Shown piece after piece: positions 14,412 to 21,826 of a stretch of DNA of 23,398 nucleotides. The stretch covers positions 1-23,398 of the forward strand of contig CAJUQB010000074.1 in NCBI GenBank assembly GCA_910588285.1, written 5' to 3'. This stretch comes from an uncultured Lachnospiraceae bacterium (GTDB taxonomy: Bacteria; Bacillota; Clostridia; Lachnospirales; Lachnospiraceae). Each line of letters begins with the position of its first letter. Position 1 is the first letter of the stretch. The position numbers were made by a program, and so were the translations under genes. Under the pieces are notes generated by a model, which was not told the origin of the DNA, did not search any database, and worked only from the letters and a program-made list of their open reading frames with translations.

Positions 14412-15707
14412 TTAGATACAAAATGCAGCATAGAGGGGAACGGTCTTTTTATTGTCCTCAAAGTCGAAGTTTTTTGCAGAGAGCTTGATAGCGTAAGCAG
14501 GCTTATAGGTGTCCATATAGACCTTTAAGCTCTTTGCTCTGGTGTTGTCAGCCGATTTTACTTCAATGGGGATAAGCTGACCGGCACGCTGAATGACAAA
14601 ATCTATCTCTGCTTCACGCTCGGACTCCCAATAATAGGTCTTATATCCGTTGATGGTAAGCTGCACATCGACATAGTTTTCAGCCATACCGCCCTTAAAG
14701 TCGTTCAGCTCCTCGACCATATAGAGGACATCATTTGCCGCTAAGTCTTTCTTTGCACAGAGCTGTCCCAAGTCGGAAACATAAATCTTGAACGCATCAA
14801 TATCACGGTAATTCTCCAAAGGCTTCTTGATTTGCTCCACCTTATACACCTGTGCAACGATACCAGACAGACAAAGCCATTCGATTGCGTTTTCAAATTC
14901 GGAAGCTCTGCCGCCTTTCTTTATCAGCTTATACTGAAAACGAGTATTCTTTTTTGAGAGCTGTACGGTAATGTTGTCATAGGCAAGCCTTGTTTTCTTG
15001 ATTTCGTTCGCATTATTGCACTTGCTCATATCGTTCAGATAGCTTGCAAGTATGGTGTCCTGCGTGTGGCGTACAAGGATATAATCCTTTGTCTGCGTAA
15101 ACTGCAAGATGCACTCAGGCATACCGCCTACAACGAGATACTGCCTGTAAAGCAGCATTGCCGCATCGTGCAGGGCAGAGGGCATCGGTGAATCGGTTTC
15201 AAAACACTTTTTAATCTGCTCTACAAGAGCGTCCTCGCCCATAGCTAGCATAAATTCCTCCATATCCATAGGATACAGGGTTTTCATATCGACCTTGCCG
15301 ACAGGGAAAGAGAATTTCGCCCTGCCTACCGCCACGCCGAGCAGGCTTCCAAGAGCTACGATATGATAGTCTGGAGCGTCCTCACAAAAGTATTTCAGAG
15401 AAGTCAAAGCCCGTTCGCAAAGCTGTACCTCGTCAAATACGATCAGCGTTTTTTCCTTTACTATCGTCTGACTTGCGATGTGCGATAAAATGGGGATCAG
15501 ATAATCAGGGCTGATATTTTCTTCAAAGGTTTCGTTCAGCTTTGGATTGGTTTCAAAATTAAAGTATGCCACATTTTCGTAGTGGCTGCGTCCGAACTCT
15601 AAAATCGAGTAAGTTTTTCCGACCTGTCTTGCTCCCTGCAAAATCAGGGGCTTGCGGTGTTCGTTTTCTTTCCACGCTTCCAAGAAGCTCATAACTTTTC
15701 TATACAT
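14412..15707 (-). CDS. AAA-family ATPase with DUF4143 C-terminal domain
   Basis: A 431-aa protein, full length for the family. The N-terminal P-loop GARQVGKT is at residues 25-32 and Walker B LIVFDEVQ at about 88-95. LGSLLGVAVGR and FPVGKVDMKTLYPMDMEEFM are typical of AAA_14. The C-terminal DUF4143 region (LCLSGIVAQVYKV) ends in a nuclease-like EIDFVIQRAGQLIPIEVKS that resembles a PD-(D/E)xK core. These proteins are widespread in gut bacteria, often mobile or duplicated, with no established role. AAGGAGG precedes the ATG by six bases. Confidence 0.9.
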   Translation of the reverse strand: MYRKVMSFLEAWKENEHRKPLILQGARQVGKTYSILEFGRSHYENVAYFNFETNPKLNETFEENISPDYLIPILSHIASQTIVKEKTLIVFDEVQLCERALTSLKYFCEDAPDYHIVALGSLLGVAVGRAKFSFPVGKVDMKTLYPMDMEEFMLAMGEDALVEQIKKCFETDSPMPSALHDAAMLLYRQYLVVGGMPECILQFTQTKDYILVRHTQDTILASYLNDMSKCNNANEIKKTRLAYDNITVQLSKKNTRFQYKLIKKGGRASEFENAIEWLCLSGIVAQVYKVEQIKKPLENYRDIDAFKIYVSDLGQLCAKKDLAANDVLYMVEELNDFKGGMAENYVDVQLTINGYKTYYWESEREAEIDFVIQRAGQLIPIEVKSADNTRAKSLKVYMDTYKPAYAIKLSAKNFDFEDNKKTVPLYAAFCI

Positions 15708-15733
15708 AGCGACCCTCCTTACGGCTCAGCCAT

Positions 15734-15742
15734 AGTATAGCA
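15734..15742 (-). promoter_or_regulatory. extended -10 promoter element of the DUF4143 ATPase gene
   Basis: TGCTATACT on the minus strand fits the extended -10 pattern TGnTATAAT and lies 27 bases before the ATG at 15707. No good -35 box was found at 17 bases, which fits an extended -10 promoter. Confidence 0.4.
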
Positions 15743-15825
15743 CATATTCGTGTAAATATCTACGTTTTTCATTTGATTTCTAACACTAAACTACACGAGT
15801 TTTTTAAACTTCTCAAAATGTGACA

Positions 15826-15978
15826 TTACTTCCTGCATAAGCAAAACGGATGTCCTGCCGGGTCAAACATAGTTACGAACTCATTCCCGCCAAATTGATT
15901 TTCTGCTTTTTGGGCGCCCAATGCTTCCGCTTTCTTAACCATTTCTGCAACATTATCAACCTGAAAATCAAAATGCAT
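15826..15978 (-). pseudogene. VOC/glyoxalase-family protein, C-terminal fragment
   Basis: The frame reads MHFDFQVDNVAEMVKKAEAL, then GGNEFVTMFDPAGHPFCLC and a stop. This is the last third of a glyoxalase/VOC protein (typical H-x-D strand and DPxGHPF tail). Upstream in the same frame a TGA follows ETE and the first two thirds are missing. No ribosome binding site precedes the internal ATG. Non-functional remnant. Confidence 0.7.
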
Positions 15979-16358
15979 CTGCTTTTGTTGCCTTCATTCG
16001 GTTTCTTTCATTTCCTCAAACAAATCCCCTTTGCCGAATCTCGGTACTCTGTATCCAACAGCTGATCCCTGTCTTGTGGTTTTCCTGCATTTTGGGAACT
16101 GTTTCTATTGAAATACCAGGAGCTGCCTGGATTTGCAAAGGCTCTGTTTGTCTGCTGATCATGGAACGAACGGTGTACTTGCCTGCAGAGCTGCGGCGCC
16201 CTCAGACCGATGGACAGCCGAAAAAACTCCGGCGTGACATTCGCCCTCCAGCCAGCCTGATTGGCCCCCTGCAGAACAATATCCTTTTTGCTCTTAAACT
16301 TGCCCGTAAGCTGATCCCGCGGCAGTTCAGCCGGCGTTTCCTTAGAATACACGTGATG
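15979..16358 (-). pseudogene. 380-base stretch of unrecognised minus-strand remnants
   Basis: A 114-codon frame (16008..16352) spans it. Only its first half looks protein-like (ETPAELPRDQLTGKFKSKKD, VLQGANQAGWRANVTPEFFR); the rest has random composition. No family could be named and no ribosome binding site was seen. It directly abuts the stop of the reductase gene at 16359, and its other end merges into the VOC fragment, so it is probably debris from deletions. Confidence 0.3.
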
Positions 16359-17042
16359 CTATCCGTGAATTACCTCATAGCGCAGTCTTACATATGAGTT
16401 CTCCAAAATAACACATTCCTGCAGCTTCAGAACACCTAATTTAGACAATTCGCTTTGTGAAACCAGGGATTTGCCATCAATTAGAGTGGATGTATCTTTG
16501 CCGCCAATCAAAACCGGAGCAACCACAATGTCAACATAATCAAACAGCTTTTCACGAAGAAATAAGCCATTGAGCGTCCCCCCGGTTTGTATCGTTATGC
16601 TCTCACAGCCATATTCTGATTTCAGCCTTATCAGTGCATCTTTTAACGATAATTCTTCCTGATACATAATATGAAAATTATCTTGCACGATGTTAAATGC
16701 CGGATGCTTTGCATTTGAGGTAATCAGCACAAACTGTTTTGAGCGCGCACATAAATACTGTATCCCGTTTTCATTCAAATGCTTGTTATCTATTACCGCA
16801 AAGGATACGGGCGTTCTATCCGGCGTTTCCCTTGTATTGACACCGATTTTGGCTTGAACCCGGCCAGAATTGAAGGACCATAAATCTGTTGTCTGCTCTA
16901 TTTCATAATACTGGTGCAGGCCTTCTCGAACGCCTGCAATATTGGGAAAATCTTTGTCCACATCTAAAATGTCTGCTGCGCCGGTGCTTATTTTTCCGTC
17001 AACTGACATCAGCATAAATAATGTTGTAACAGGTCTGTTCAT
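16359..17042 (-). CDS. RibD C-terminal / dihydrofolate reductase family protein
   Basis: A 227-aa protein beginning MNRPVTTLFMLMSVDGKIST, the standard opening of RibD_C reductases. It has TPDRTPVSFAVIDNKHL, then CESITIQTGGTLNGLFLREK (the nucleotide-binding GG motif) and DYVDIVVAPVLIGGKDTSTL. It would reduce a nucleotide-derived or pterin-like substrate with NAD(P)H. The frame extends upstream to 17120, but AGGAG lies seven bases before the ATG at 17042, which also fits the family start. It is not close to the other DHFR-family gene of this window in sequence and belongs to the riboflavin-reductase-like branch. Confidence 0.85.
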   Translation of the reverse strand: MNRPVTTLFMLMSVDGKISTGAADILDVDKDFPNIAGVREGLHQYYEIEQTTDLWSFNSGRVQAKIGVNTRETPDRTPVSFAVIDNKHLNENGIQYLCARSKQFVLITSNAKHPAFNIVQDNFHIMYQEELSLKDALIRLKSEYGCESITIQTGGTLNGLFLREKLFDYVDIVVAPVLIGGKDTSTLIDGKSLVSQSELSKLGVLKLQECVILENSYVRLRYEVIHG

Positions 17043-17107
17043 GTTATCACTCCTGAATTTCGATTCTTTGCTGGCACATTGATACATCATCCCACTAACA
17101 CATCCCT

Positions 17108-18352
17108 TTACTCCAGCCAAAACATCCGATAATCTGCATTCCCCTCCTCATCATGGGCCCCGATCACAGACTGGACATAAGCAATGATCACCGTATCATA
17201 CTCCTCTGCTGCAACCAGCTCCCGCACGCTCATCTCTCCCAGATCCCTGGGGACCACCAGCCGGACGTCCCGGATTCCCAACGTCAAAAAAGGAAGCATG
17301 GACGTCTCAAAGGAATCCCCCAAAACCAGCACCTTCCCATAATCCGCCTGCTCATTGTGGATCATTTCCATATTGTACGCATAATAGGAATAATGCCAGG
17401 AGGAAGCCAGATAGGGATCCATCTGTACGCTGTAGATGCCCTTATTGATAAACAGCCCAAAATCCCCGGTCAGATCTCCCTCCGGCCGGGCTATGGTATA
17501 GCTTGTCTCATATTTCGGCTCCATCATGCAATAATCATCCAGGCCGATATAGCTTTTTGCCACCTTCTTCCCCTGCTCCCCAAGCCATGCGTTTTTATAT
17601 TCGGAAACATGAAAATTCTCATCCGCATACAGGCTCATATCAATGTGATAGCCATATGCTTCGTTCAGGCGCTCTGCAATCTTCTCTGCCGCCCACTTGG
17701 AGGCCGGGACCGTCCAGTGATGGTCCGTCCGATAGAACAGGCTTAAGGGATCCAGACCTTCCTCCTGAATATTTTTGCGCAGATCAATGGCATCAATCCC
17801 CGCCTCCCCAATCCTGGACAGGAAGAGATCCGCATTGCGGTTCAAATAGGACGCGCCCCCGAACTCCTCCTGGTAAAAGGAATCGTCAATATATTTTGCA
17901 GGCTCATTGACATACAGCAAATGGATCCCCAGCGAATCCAGATACTGCTGGAATCCGATCATCTGCTCCACTTCAAAATCCGTTGACGTCTTGGCATAGC
18001 TTCCTACATTGTAGCCATTGGAGGTGATATTCATTCCATAAGTACGGTCATAGTAGCTTTGCACCCCGCAGCCCTTCATAACCAGGCCGCTGAGTTCAAT
18101 CAGGCTGTTTTTTACCGGCAGCTGCTCCAGGAGCTCTTCATTCATGGAGGCCATACCGGCTGTCACACGCTCCTCCAAGGGCTGCTCTCCTGCCTCTTCC
18201 ATTCCCTCCATCACCTCGATTGCCTCCTTCTGATTTGGTAGAAATGGGTCCAGCATCCGGGAAATCCCTTTATCCGCCCGGAGGATAACTGCAAATACAC
18301 CGAGAAAAAGGAAAAACAAAATAGCGGCAGCCTTGTTCCTTATCCGTTCCAT
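17108..18352 (-). CDS. DHHW / AlgX-AlgJ-like surface polysaccharide O-acetylation protein
   Basis: A 414-aa protein with one N-terminal membrane anchor (about residues 8-25, AAILFFLFLGVFAVIL) and an extracellular SGNH-like domain. The DHHW signature RTDHHWTVPASKWAAE is at about residues 208-223, and GDSFETSMLPF, carrying the nucleophile-type serine Ser347, at about 345-355. In alginate and related systems such proteins act with an MBOAT acyltransferase to O-acetylate an exported polymer. Here that partner ends 11 bases upstream, and AGGAGG of this gene overlaps the region just after its stop, so they form an operon. No polymer synthase is present in the window, so the substrate is unknown. 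Confidence 0.88.
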   Translation of the reverse strand: MERIRNKAAAILFFLFLGVFAVILRADKGISRMLDPFLPNQKEAIEVMEGMEEAGEQPLEERVTAGMASMNEELLEQLPVKNSLIELSGLVMKGCGVQSYYDRTYGMNITSNGYNVGSYAKTSTDFEVEQMIGFQQYLDSLGIHLLYVNEPAKYIDDSFYQEEFGGASYLNRNADLFLSRIGEAGIDAIDLRKNIQEEGLDPLSLFYRTDHHWTVPASKWAAEKIAERLNEAYGYHIDMSLYADENFHVSEYKNAWLGEQGKKVAKSYIGLDDYCMMEPKYETSYTIARPEGDLTGDFGLFINKGIYSVQMDPYLASSWHYSYYAYNMEMIHNEQADYGKVLVLGDSFETSMLPFLTLGIRDVRLVVPRDLGEMSVRELVAAEEYDTVIIAYVQSVIGAHDEEGNADYRMFWLE

Positions 18353-18363
18353 ATCGATCCCTC

Positions 18364-19770
18364 CTAAAAATTTGCATACAGGAATGGATTATTCTGTCCA
18401 CTCACCGCAAAAGACAAGGCTATGAGAAACATCACGCAAAGCCCTGCCACAGACAGCACATAATAGCAGCCCTCGATCCTGCGCCTGCGGCTGACAAGCC
18501 TCCTGCAGGCAGGCACAACGGGCATGGCAAACAGGACGGCAGCCACAAGAAATACAAGGTAATCCTGCAGCAGGAACCCCGCCCTGCCGGCAGCAGATTC
18601 ACTCCTGGTTGGAACAAGCATGACCTTCATAAAATCCAGCCCCTTCTGAAGGCTTGCGCTCCGGAAGAGCACCCACTGAAAATTAATAAAAAGCAGCGCA
18701 AAAATGCGATACATATTTTTCCCTGCCGAGGTTTTCAAACGATTGGGAATCCCTGTTGCTTTTTCAAAGGCAATCAATACAAAATATCCCAATCCCCATA
18801 CCACAAAATTCCAGTTCGCACCATGCCATAAGCCGGTAAGAAGCCATACTGCCAGCAAATTCAGATACAGCCTTGCCTTCCCCGCTCTGGAACCGCCCAT
18901 GGGAATATAGATGTAATCCCGAAACCACGCTCCCAGGGTAATATGCCACCTGCGCCAAAATTCTCCAATGCTTCTGGTGGTGTAGGGATATCGGAAGTTC
19001 TCCGGGCATTCATAGCCAAACATCCCGCTGATCCCGATTGCCATATCCGAATATCCGGAAAAATCATAGTACAGCTGCAGGCTGAAGCAGACGGCCCCCA
19101 GCCAGGCCAGCGGCGTTGACAGCTCTTGGGCTGTATCAAAAACCTCTGTCACAATGTTACTCAGCACATTTGCCAAAATAATCTTTTTTCCAAACCCGGT
19201 CATGAATCGTATGACGCCCCAGGAGCGCAGCTCCCGATTTATCCCGCCCTTTGCACTGGCAAAGGTATCGTACCTGGACAGGGGCCCTGATTGGATCTGC
19301 CCAAAAAAGGATAAATATACCATGGCTGTAAGGGGTGCATTCCCCTCTGTTTTTCCCTGGTACACATCCGCCAGATAAGAAATTGCTTTGAAGGTATAGA
19401 AGGAAAGCCCCAGGGGCAGCAGCAGGTTATCTGCTTCCAGGGAAGCCTGAATGCCCCCGCTCATCATGGAGGCGGCAAAATCAAAATATTTATAATAGAC
19501 CAATGCCCCCCCCTGGAATACAATTCCAAGAATCAGAAGGGAAAACGCCAGGGTCCGCCTTTCCCGCAGCCTCCCCATGGCATATCCCAGGGCTGTATTT
19601 ATGATCAGGGATACCACCAGAAGGAGCATGTATCTGGGGGAGCCGCATGCATAAAAAAATAAGCTTACCGCCAGCAAAATCAATTCTTTCCCCTTATTGG
19701 CAGTCAGATAATACAGCAATAATGCAGCCGGTAAAAAAACAAACAAAAAAGCCAAATCCGTAAATGCCAT
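18364..19770 (-). CDS. MBOAT family O-acyltransferase (AlgI-like)
   Basis: A 468-aa polytopic membrane protein with about ten to twelve hydrophobic segments. MBOAT/AlgI hallmarks are LLPLGLSFYTFKAISYLADV, FGQIQSGPLSRYD, QLYYDFSGYSDMAIG, FWRRWHITLGAWFRDYIYIP (His276) and LTGLWHGANWNFVVWG with the catalytic-type His316. It moves acetyl groups across the membrane for polymer O-acetylation, with the DHHW protein encoded next. Upstream of the ATG is a purine tract made of GATAAG-type units containing several AAGGA ribosome-binding-like sites. Confidence 0.92.
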   Translation of the reverse strand: MAFTDLAFLFVFLPAALLLYYLTANKGKELILLAVSLFFYACGSPRYMLLLVVSLIINTALGYAMGRLRERRTLAFSLLILGIVFQGGALVYYKYFDFAASMMSGGIQASLEADNLLLPLGLSFYTFKAISYLADVYQGKTEGNAPLTAMVYLSFFGQIQSGPLSRYDTFASAKGGINRELRSWGVIRFMTGFGKKIILANVLSNIVTEVFDTAQELSTPLAWLGAVCFSLQLYYDFSGYSDMAIGISGMFGYECPENFRYPYTTRSIGEFWRRWHITLGAWFRDYIYIPMGGSRAGKARLYLNLLAVWLLTGLWHGANWNFVVWGLGYFVLIAFEKATGIPNRLKTSAGKNMYRIFALLFINFQWVLFRSASLQKGLDFMKVMLVPTRSESAAGRAGFLLQDYLVFLVAAVLFAMPVVPACRRLVSRRRRIEGCYYVLSVAGLCVMFLIALSFAVSGQNNPFLYANF

Positions 19771-19807
19771 TTCCTTATCCTTATCTTTATCCTTTGTATT
19801 TGCTGCG

Positions 19808-19845
19808 CAGGAATACCTACGCTTGTATTTGCGCAGGTATTCCTG
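19808..19845. repeat. long hairpin upstream of the MBOAT gene
   Basis: CAGGAATACCTACGC (19808-19822) and GCGCAGGTATTCCTG (19831-19845) are complementary over 15 positions with one mismatch, around loop TTGTATTT. It lies about 40 bases before the MBOAT start on the minus strand, in the probable 5' leader. No T-run follows in that direction, so it is more likely an operator or leader structure than a terminator. Confidence 0.5.
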
Positions 19846-19856
19846 GCGGATACTGG

Positions 19857-20024
19857 GTTAAAAAGGATTATACCAGTTCTTTCCAGTATTATCAACAGGC
19901 CGGAAAGGCATTTGTCAAAAAATCGGGAAATAACTGGCCTGGGAATCCCATCATAAAAGAACTGGCCCAGGCAATCCATAAGGATTATCTGAGCCAGCAG
20001 CAGCTGTCCGGAATTGATTCTTAA
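19857..20024 (+). pseudogene. unrecognised C-terminal protein fragment
   Basis: The plus-strand frame after the hairpin (WVKKDYTSSFQYYQQAGKAF, NPIIKELAQAIHKDYLSQQQ, ending SGIDS) has protein-like composition. No start, ribosome binding site or recognisable family was found. Probably the tail of a deleted gene. Confidence 0.25.
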
Positions 20025-20050
20025 CATTAAAAGATGAGCCCTGGCACTCA

Positions 20051-20159
20051 AGAATGAAGGCCTTTATCATATTCTCCAAGGCCTCTTTTGCTTCCTCTGC
20101 GTCCTTCCGCGCCTCCGCGGTATTCCGGCGCTCTGCCTTATTTCCCCACTCCGTGAAAA
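20051..20159 (-). pseudogene. remnant of a charged, coiled-coil-like tail
   Basis: On the minus strand FTEWGNKAERRNTAEARKDA, then EEAKEALENMIKAFILECQ is a Glu/Ala/Lys/Arg-rich helix. It resembles the charged C-terminal tails of Rpn / PD-(D/E)xK transposase-type proteins. There is no start and the catalytic domain is absent. Tentative. Confidence 0.25.
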
Positions 20160-20221
20160 GTACTTACTTATATTTAATAATGATTGACTTTTTCACGATT
20201 TTAGTTTATCCTTTAGTCAAT
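20152..20221 (+). promoter_or_regulatory. promoter with nested inverted repeats, toxin-antitoxin operon
   Basis: TTGACT (20184-20189), 17 bases, TATCCT (20207-20212). Two inverted repeats wrap it: CGTGAAAAGT (20152-20161) with ACTTTTTCACG (20187-20197), and ATTGACT (20183-20189) with AGTCAAT (20215-20221). Both include or touch the -35 box, so they are good operator candidates for autoregulation by the toxin-antitoxin complex. AAAGGAGG follows at 20229-20236. Confidence 0.5.
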
Positions 20222-20244
20222 TCTTTTGAAAGGAGGCTATCAGC

Positions 20245-20391
20245 ATGATATACAACAGCAATGAACAATTAGTCTGCTTGATCTTATCCAGAATGAAAGT
20301 AAGTGCATACCATGAGTTATCAGGAAATAGCCAAAAACATGATAGACCGCCTGCCGGAAAGCCAAATGATTTTCGTTATCAATATGCTTGA
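20245..20391 (+). CDS. possible 48-codon ORF overlapping the antitoxin start out of frame
   Basis: The strongest ribosome binding site here, AAAGGAGG, is eight bases before an ATG at 20245 (MIYNSNEQLVCLILSRMK...), not before the antitoxin. The frame passes the antitoxin start and stops at 20391. It may deliver ribosomes to the weakly initiated antitoxin, or mark a frameshift that cut off the original antitoxin start. Its later codons are antisense-like to no known protein. Confidence 0.35.
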   Translation: MIYNSNEQLVCLILSRMKVSAYHELSGNSQKHDRPPAGKPNDFRYQYA

Positions 20392-20557
20392 AGGCCTGGG
20401 CGAACTGTCCGGAGCAAACGTACATCCTGAATTTACGCCAAATGCCGAAACACCGGAAGCCTTTGCTGAAACGAATGAAATGATACGAACCGGCAGCGGA
20501 CAGCATTTCAAAGGCAGCGCAGAAGACTTCTTTGCAATGCTGGATGCGAAGGAATGA
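20312..20557 (+). CDS. RelB-like antitoxin with an atypical N-terminus
   Basis: An 81-aa acidic protein. The C-terminal half (NAETPEAFAETNEMIRTGSG, QHFKGSAEDFFAMLDAKE) matches the toxin-wrapping tail of RelB/DinJ antitoxins. The N-terminal half (SYQEIAKNMIDRLPESQMIF, VINMLEGLGELSG) does not look like the usual ribbon-helix-helix DNA-binding domain; it resembles the opening helix of another small antitoxin type. ATG at 20312 is preferred; GTG at 20303 directly follows an in-frame stop. Neither has a strong ribosome binding site. It ends one base before the toxin start, which is the standard layout. Confidence 0.75.
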   Translation: MSYQEIAKNMIDRLPESQMIFVINMLEGLGELSGANVHPEFTPNAETPEAFAETNEMIRTGSGQHFKGSAEDFFAMLDAKE

Positions 20558-20558
20558 C

Positions 20559-20831
20559 ATGTTAGAGATAAATGCTACCTCCAAATTCAAAAAGGACAGA
20601 AAGCGGTGCATAAAGCAGGGGTATGACATGAGCCTGCTGATCAAAGTTGTGAATGCCCTCCGCACCCCGGCACCGTTGCCGCCCGCCACCAAAGACCATG
20701 CGCTTGTTGGAAATTATGCTGGCCGAAGGGAATGCCATATTACTCCGGACTGGCTACTCATATACCGCATAGATGGGAATGCCCTCTATCTGGACAGAAC
20801 TGGAACCCATGCGGATCTGTTTGAAATGTAG
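20559..20831 (+). CDS. yafQ: YafQ-family mRNA interferase toxin
   Basis: A 90-aa basic protein of the RelE/YafQ fold. His47, His60, Asp64, Trp65 and His84 line up with the active residues of E. coli YafQ (His50, His63, Asp67, Trp68, His87) at a constant offset of three, within KDHALVGNYAGRRECHI, TPDWLLIYRID and RTGTHADLF. It should cut mRNA on translating ribosomes unless bound by the antitoxin. ATG at 20559 has AAGGAA upstream, inside the last antitoxin codons. All key residues are present, so the toxin is predicted active. Confidence 0.9.
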   Translation: MLEINATSKFKKDRKRCIKQGYDMSLLIKVVNALRTPAPLPPATKDHALVGNYAGRRECHITPDWLLIYRIDGNALYLDRTGTHADLFEM

Positions 20832-20939
20832 TCTCAACGAAGGCCGGATAGTACGGACACGCCCCACATGGCCTTAAATATGATCCTGTCTATCTTTTTC
20901 GCAATGTTTCTTTTTTCCGTCACCCATATCCCCCGCTTT

Positions 20940-21101
20940 CTATATCTCTCCGTTTGGCATCAGCAGCACCCTGGCCACGTCCAGCTCTCCCCTGGACATC
21001 TGTATGATCTTCTCCTCATCTCCCATCCAGTTGTTGATGTGGTGGATCGCGGTGTCCCGGCCAAAGAAGTTGATCAGGGCCGCCCGGTCCTGGCCGCTGG
21101 C
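20940..21101 (-). pseudogene. unrecognised C-terminal fragment facing the GntP remnant
   Basis: The minus-strand frame ends GQDRAALINFFGRDTAIHHI, then MGDEEKIIQMSRGELDVARV and PNGEI. It has protein-like composition, while the plus strand here does not match the permease. The frame continues beyond 21101 into sequence that is clearly permease on the other strand, so only the tail is genuine. Family unknown. The 108 bases from 20832 to 20939 contain nothing recognisable. Confidence 0.3.
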
Positions 21102-21826
21102 GCTGTTGCTGTGTATTTGCGGCATGAATGTGTATGTGGCAGTATTCTGCCTGATTCCCATGGGGATTACCATTTTCCGGAAGGCAGATATCCCCAAGCG
21201 GTCAACGGCCGGCATGCTGGCAGGCACCCTTGCCATTGCCTGCTGCTGTCCGGGCACGCCCCTCTACACCAACGTACTGGCAAGCGCCTTCTTTGGCATC
21301 AATTCAACGGCTGCCCTGATCCCCGGCCTCCTGGGCGCGGCAGCTATGCTTCTCCTCAATGTGCTGTGGATCCGCTCCTTTGTGAATAAGGCAGATAAAA
21401 ACGGGGACCAAAATCCATCAATTCCGCTCTGACCGCAGGGGCCGCGGCGGCTGCGTCGGTCATCCTGGTTATGGCCGCCCAGATGGGATATGCGGCTATC
21501 GTGTCAGCCACAAGCGCTTTCGGGATGGTCATCGGCATCTTCTCCGGCCTGCCGCTGCCCGCAGAGCTCACCTTTGGAATCTTTGCTTCTATTTCCGGCT
21601 TCCTGTCCGGAGATTCCATTGCAGGACTTGCCTTTTCCTCCAATGTATTCCTGCCAATGGCAGAAACCATCGGGGTATCTGCAGGGGCCATGCACCGAAT
21701 CGCACTGTTTGCGGTGTCGATTCTGGATACCATCCCCATTTGCGGCGGAGTCATCGCTATGCTCCGGGCCGCCGCGCCGGTGGGAAGGAAGGCGCAGCAG
21801 CCTGGTTTTTACCGCAATTTTCCTCT
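21097..21826 (+). pseudogene. GntP-type (gluconate/glycerate) permease, N-terminally truncated and frameshifted
   Basis: The first piece (about 21097-21432) reads CGMNVYVAVFCLIPMGITIF, RKADIPKRSTAGMLAGTLAI, then CCPGTPLYTNVLASAFFGIN, the middle of GntP/CitMHS-type transporters. The frame stops at 21432 and continues one frame over from about 21420 as NSALTAGAAAAASVILVMAA and QMGYAAIVSATSAFGMVIGI, with the C-terminal signature MHRIALFAVSILDTIPICGG. The first third of the protein is missing and replaced by unrelated sequence, and the far C-terminus runs into the oppositely oriented MBL gene. GntP permeases are often partners of glycerate kinase; the one in this window is also broken. Confidence 0.8.
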
